A stretch of 10,001 bases of DNA, taken from contig JAAEZW010000027.1 of NCBI GenBank assembly GCA_018222665.1, forward strand, positions 2,894 to 12,894. Direction: 5' to 3'. Below the pieces are notes generated by a model. That model was not told where the DNA came from. It did no database searches and saw nothing but the letters and a program-made list of their open reading frames with translations. Positions 7,730 through 10,001 of this stretch are shown one piece after another; positions within the stretch are counted from its first letter, which is position 1; each line of letters starts with the position of its first letter. A program made the position numbers and the translations under genes. This DNA is from Paracoccaceae bacterium. GTDB taxonomy: Bacteria; Pseudomonadota; Alphaproteobacteria; Rhodobacterales; Rhodobacteraceae.

Positions 7730-7737
7730 GGTGTAAA

Positions 7738-8619
7738 ATGCGACTGAAATCACTTGTTACTGGCCTAGCGGCTATGTTTGCGGCGGCCCCTGCGATTGCG
7801 CAGGAAGGTTTGCAAATCATCGGAGTTCCCACTGACAAAGGTCTTGGCTTTCAGCCAGCAGCGACAGAATTGGCGCGCGACCTTCAGTGGTTGGACGGCA
7901 TGATTCTTTGGATCATCACAGCAATCTCGATCTTTGTGGTTGCACTATTGGCAATCGTTGTCGTGCGCTACAATCGTCGCGCCAACCCAGAGCCAGCGTC
8001 ATTCACACACAATACACCAATCGAAGTGTTGTGGACGGTTGGCCCGATCTTGATCCTATTGTTCATCGGATCGTTCTCTCTTCCAGTGTTGTTTAAACAA
8101 CAGGAAATTCCTGAAGGCGAAGTGAACATCAAAGTCACAGGGTATCAGTGGTACTGGGGTTACGAATACACAGATCATGATTTCGCATTCGACAGCTATA
8201 TGATCGGTCAGCCCGCGACTGTTGGCAACTACGTTCTAACAGACGAAGTTGAAGCGGCCTTGGTTGAAGCGGGTTATTCGCGCAACGAATTCCTATTGGC
8301 AACAGATACAGCCGTGGTTGTTCCAGTAAACAAAACAGTTGTTATGACCGTAACTGCAGCGGATGTTATCCATTCATGGACAATCCCAGCGTTCGGCGTA
8401 AAGCAGGACGGCGTTCCAGGACGATTGGCACAGCTTTGGTTCAAAGCTGAAAAAGAAGGCGTATACTTCGGTCAGTGTTCTGAACTATGCGGCAAGGACC
8501 ACGCATACATGCCAATCACAGTCAAAGTCGTCAGCGAAGAGGCTTACGAAAACTGGCTGAAAGGTGCAAAAGAAGAGTATGCAAGCGCACCTGCTTCATA
8601 CGCAGTGGCATCGAAGTAA
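7738..8619 (+). CDS. ctaC: Cytochrome c oxidase subunit II (aa3-type)
   Basis: The 293-residue subunit II (also coxB) accepts electrons from cytochrome c through its binuclear CuA centre and passes them to heme a in subunit I. A signal peptide (1-21) ends in AIA before Gln22, as in Paracoccus and Rhodobacter subunit II. Two transmembrane helices (about 54-77 and 97-118) are followed by the periplasmic cupredoxin domain. The aromatic electron-entry patch QWYWGYEY is at 137-144. The CuA ligands are all present: His212, Cys247, Glu249, Cys251, His255 and Met258 ([12 protein letters not shown]). The length is normal, and the start is set by AGGG 6 nt upstream and by the signal peptide. It heads an operon with ctaB, a small membrane ORF and ctaG, the usual Rhodobacterales order; subunit III would be expected beyond the window. 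Confidence 0.97.
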   Translation: MRLKSLVTGLAAMFAAAPAIAQEGLQIIGVPTDKGLGFQPAATELARDLQWLDGMILWIITAISIFVVALLAIVVVRYNRRANPEPASFTHNTPIEVLWTVGPILILLFIGSFSLPVLFKQQEIPEGEVNIKVTGYQWYWGYEYTDHDFAFDSYMIGQPATVGNYVLTDEVEAALVEAGYSRNEFLLATDTAVVVPVNKTVVMTVTAADVIHSWTIPAFGVKQDGVPGRLAQLWFKAEKEGVYFGQCSELCGKDHAYMPITVKVVSEEAYENWLKGAKEEYASAPASYAVASK

Positions 8620-8627
8620 GATCCCAT

Positions 8628-8655
8628 TCCCCAAGCGCCTGTCGGTGGTTGGGGA
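8628..8655 (+). terminator. Stem-loop between ctaC and ctaB (attenuator-like)
   Basis: Eight nt after the ctaC stop, CCCCAA (8629-8634) pairs with TTGGGG (8649-8654), extended by T8628-A8655. After one G-G mismatch, CGCC (8636-8639) pairs with GGTG (8644-8647, one wobble) around a TGTC loop. The stem is strong, but only TCAGTTTATG follows, so full intrinsic termination is doubtful. It could lower ctaB expression relative to ctaC or stabilise the ctaC 3' end. Confidence 0.5.
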
Positions 8656-8685
8656 TCAGTTTATGTAACGGATAAAGCGACCGAA

Positions 8686-9624
8686 ATGAGCGACGCAAGC
8701 CTACATAATGTAACCCACGAAAACGAAGCGCAGTTTGGCGATTATTTCGCATTGCTGAAACCGCGCGTTATGACGTTGGTGGTGTTCACGGCCTTTGTTG
8801 GGTTATTGGCAGCCCCCGTTTCGGTCCATCCGTTTGTCGGATTTACCGCGATTTTGTTCATCGCACTCGGCGGTGGTGCCTCGGGTGCATTGAACATGTG
8901 GTATGATGCCGACATTGACGCAGTGATGCGTCGCACAAAAAAACGCCCGATCCCTGCAGGGAAAGTCACCGCGGATGAGGCCAAAGCATTTGGCATCGCG
9001 CTTTCCGGCATCTCGGTTGTGATGCTGGGGCTTGCCACCAATTGGTATGCGGCAGGGTTGTTGGCGTTTACGATTTTCTTCTATGTTGTGATTTACACAA
9101 TGTGGCTTAAGCGCTGGACCCCGCAAAACATCGTCATTGGTGGTGCGGCGGGCGCATTCCCTCCGATGATCGGATGGTTGGCGGCTACGGGCAGCATGTC
9201 TATCGAAGCGGTGTTAATGTTTACATTGATCTTTATGTGGACGCCCCCACATTTTTGGGCCTTGGCCCTGTTTATGCGCAACGACTATGACGATGCAGAA
9301 GTGCCGATGTTAACAGTGACACATGGACGTCGCGCGACACGCAATCACATTTTGGGCTACACAGTGTTGTTGGCTGTCTTGGCGATTGCGACAGGGTTCA
9401 CATCAATTGGTGGTATCTTCTACCTAACCGTTGCGATTGTGTTGAATGCGCAGTTCCTATGGGGCGCAATCAAAATCTGGCGCCGTGACGAAGACGCATC
9501 AGAGGTCGACAATTTTGTGGTTGAACGCAAATTCTTTAAACTTTCATTATTGTATCTATTTGCGCATTTCGGTGCGATCCTGCTTGAGGCTGGATTGACC
9601 CGCTATGGAATTGAGGTGCTGTAA
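8686..9624 (+). CDS. ctaB: Protoheme IX farnesyltransferase (heme O synthase)
   Basis: The 312-residue UbiA-family integral membrane prenyltransferase adds a farnesyl group to the heme B vinyl side chain to make heme O, the precursor of heme A for the aa3 oxidase. The first aspartate-rich motif is N70-MWYDADID with Asp74, Asp76 and Asp78 followed by RRTKKRP (82-88). The second conserved loop is [12 protein letters not shown] (137-148), and [21 protein letters not shown] (189-209) is also typical of CtaB/Cox10. Several hydrophobic spans fit the family's usual nine helices. The N-terminal KPRVMTL motif (25-31) places the start correctly, although the ribosome site is poor (CGGA at 8669-8672, 13 nt upstream). 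The gene lies 66 nt after ctaC, behind a stem-loop, and its stop codon overlaps the next start by one base. Confidence 0.96.
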   Translation: MSDASLHNVTHENEAQFGDYFALLKPRVMTLVVFTAFVGLLAAPVSVHPFVGFTAILFIALGGGASGALNMWYDADIDAVMRRTKKRPIPAGKVTADEAKAFGIALSGISVVMLGLATNWYAAGLLAFTIFFYVVIYTMWLKRWTPQNIVIGGAAGAFPPMIGWLAATGSMSIEAVLMFTLIFMWTPPHFWALALFMRNDYDDAEVPMLTVTHGRRATRNHILGYTVLLAVLAIATGFTSIGGIFYLTVAIVLNAQFLWGAIKIWRRDEDASEVDNFVVERKFFKLSLLYLFAHFGAILLEAGLTRYGIEVL

Positions 9625-9785
9625 TGAACTTCCCAAAAGAACATGAACTACATCAGCGCCGTAAGGGCCGTAACCTTGGTCTCGGCCTTGTGTTGGTTGC
9701 ATTTGTTGCGATTGTTTTCGGCCTAACTGTGGTCAAAGTATCGGGTGATATTTCAGGTGCTATCGCGGGTGAGGTCGGACGATGA
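9624..9785 (+). CDS. Small single-span membrane protein in the cytochrome oxidase operon
   Basis: A 53-residue ORF fills the space between ctaB and ctaG exactly. Its ATG shares one base with the ctaB stop (TAATG), and its TGA overlaps the ctaG start (ATGA). GAGG at 9613-9616 lies 7 nt upstream. The protein begins [17 protein letters not shown], a basic stretch, followed by one hydrophobic helix (about 18-37) and a short tail, so an N-in, C-periplasmic topology is predicted. Small ORFs at this place occur in the cta clusters of related bacteria (sometimes called CoxF-like), but I do not recognise a defined family here. Position and coupling suggest a role in oxidase assembly; this is inference. 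Confidence 0.85.
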   Translation: MNFPKEHELHQRRKGRNLGLGLVLVAFVAIVFGLTVVKVSGDISGAIAGEVGR

Positions 9786-10001
9786 GCGCGATTGATCCTA
9801 AGAAAAAGACAGCCTTGCAGGCCCTGACACTTGTAGTTGTCATGGGGGCGCTGGCATGGGCATCTGTGCCATTTTATGACTGGTTCTGCCGCGTGACTGG
9901 ATTTGGTGGTATCACAAATACGGCTGAGGCGGGATCCGATGTGGTTTTGGACCGCACTATTAAAGTACGTTTTGATGCATCGCTTGAACGCGACATGCCA
10001 T
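9782..10001 (+). CDS. ctaG: Cytochrome c oxidase assembly protein CtaG (Cox11 type), 5' part
   Basis: The first 73 residues are visible; the gene runs off the window. A short cytosolic N-terminus (MSAIDPKKK) leads into one transmembrane helix (about 11-28). Next comes the Cox11 signature [15 protein letters not shown] with its conserved Cys, and then the start of the periplasmic domain ([14 protein letters not shown]). Cox11/CtaG is a membrane-anchored copper protein that delivers copper to the CuB site of subunit I; the later CFCF-type copper motif lies outside the window. GAGG at 9771-9774, 7 nt upstream, and the ATGA overlap with the small upstream ORF fix the start. This is the Cox11-type CtaG, not the unrelated Bacillus CtaG. 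Confidence 0.93.
   Translation, partial: MSAIDPKKKTALQALTLVVVMGALAWASVPFYDWFCRVTGFGGITNTAEAGSDVVLDRTIKVRFDASLERDMP

Larger units (their letters stand above)
7549..7737. promoter_or_regulatory. Divergent intergenic region between tldD and ctaC
   Basis: This 189-nt AT-rich gap must hold promoters for both directions. No convincing -35/-10 pair was found on either strand. A perfect TATAAT lies on the minus strand at 7561-7566, but it sits so close to the tldD ribosome site that a transcript from it would be almost leaderless. Toward ctaC, two inverted repeats (7623-7640 and 7675-7697) and an FNR-like half-site pair (7716-7729) are visible. The ctaC ribosome site is AGGG at 7728-7731, 6 nt before the ATG. 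Confidence 0.6.

Noticed and set aside
8663..8668. ATG-TAA start-stop element behind GGGGA before ctaB
   Set aside because: Such minimal elements can stall ribosomes, but a 6-nt match near a G-run is expected by chance and nothing else supports it.

Overview
The window looks like chromosomal DNA of an alphaproteobacterium of the order Rhodobacterales (roseobacter-like). The proteins resemble that group, the Rhodobacterales-type cluster ctaC-ctaB-small ORF-ctaG stands divergent from tldD, and dprA is followed by topA. This placement is inferred from recognised protein families and gene order, not from a database search. No insertion sequence, integrase, CRISPR array, tRNA or rRNA was seen, and no defence-type system is present.

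Left part (1-905, AT-rich, minus strand): the remains of the N-terminal half of a CpaC/RcpA-type Tad-pilus secretin gene, interrupted by an in-frame TGA and lacking the secretin domain. A GC-rich hairpin separates it from the next gene.

Middle part (906-7548, all minus strand, read right to left): tldD (metalloprotease subunit), a dprA pseudogene, topA (DNA topoisomerase I), and the pair scoA-scoB (succinyl-CoA:3-ketoacid CoA-transferase). The dprA copy carries four independent disruptions (amber stop, about 14-nt deletion, 1-nt deletion, ochre stop). Between the lesions the DprA sequence is still easily read, so the loss looks fairly recent. scoAB has its own likely promoter, with a perfect dyad between the -35 and -10 elements. 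topA has a TTGACA box and a GAACA/TGTTC dyad in front of it.

Right part (7549-10001, plus strand): a divergent intergenic region leads into an operon for the aa3-type cytochrome c oxidase. It holds ctaC (subunit II, CuA), ctaB (heme O synthase), an unnamed 53-aa single-span membrane protein, and ctaG (Cox11-type copper chaperone, cut by the window end). The last three genes are coupled by overlapping stop and start codons. Together they supply one structural subunit, the heme precursor and the CuB metallation factor of the same respiratory complex.

The most notable points are the two decayed genes, one for DNA processing in natural transformation and one for a Tad-type pilus, set among well-preserved housekeeping genes. 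No undescribed multi-gene system is evident.
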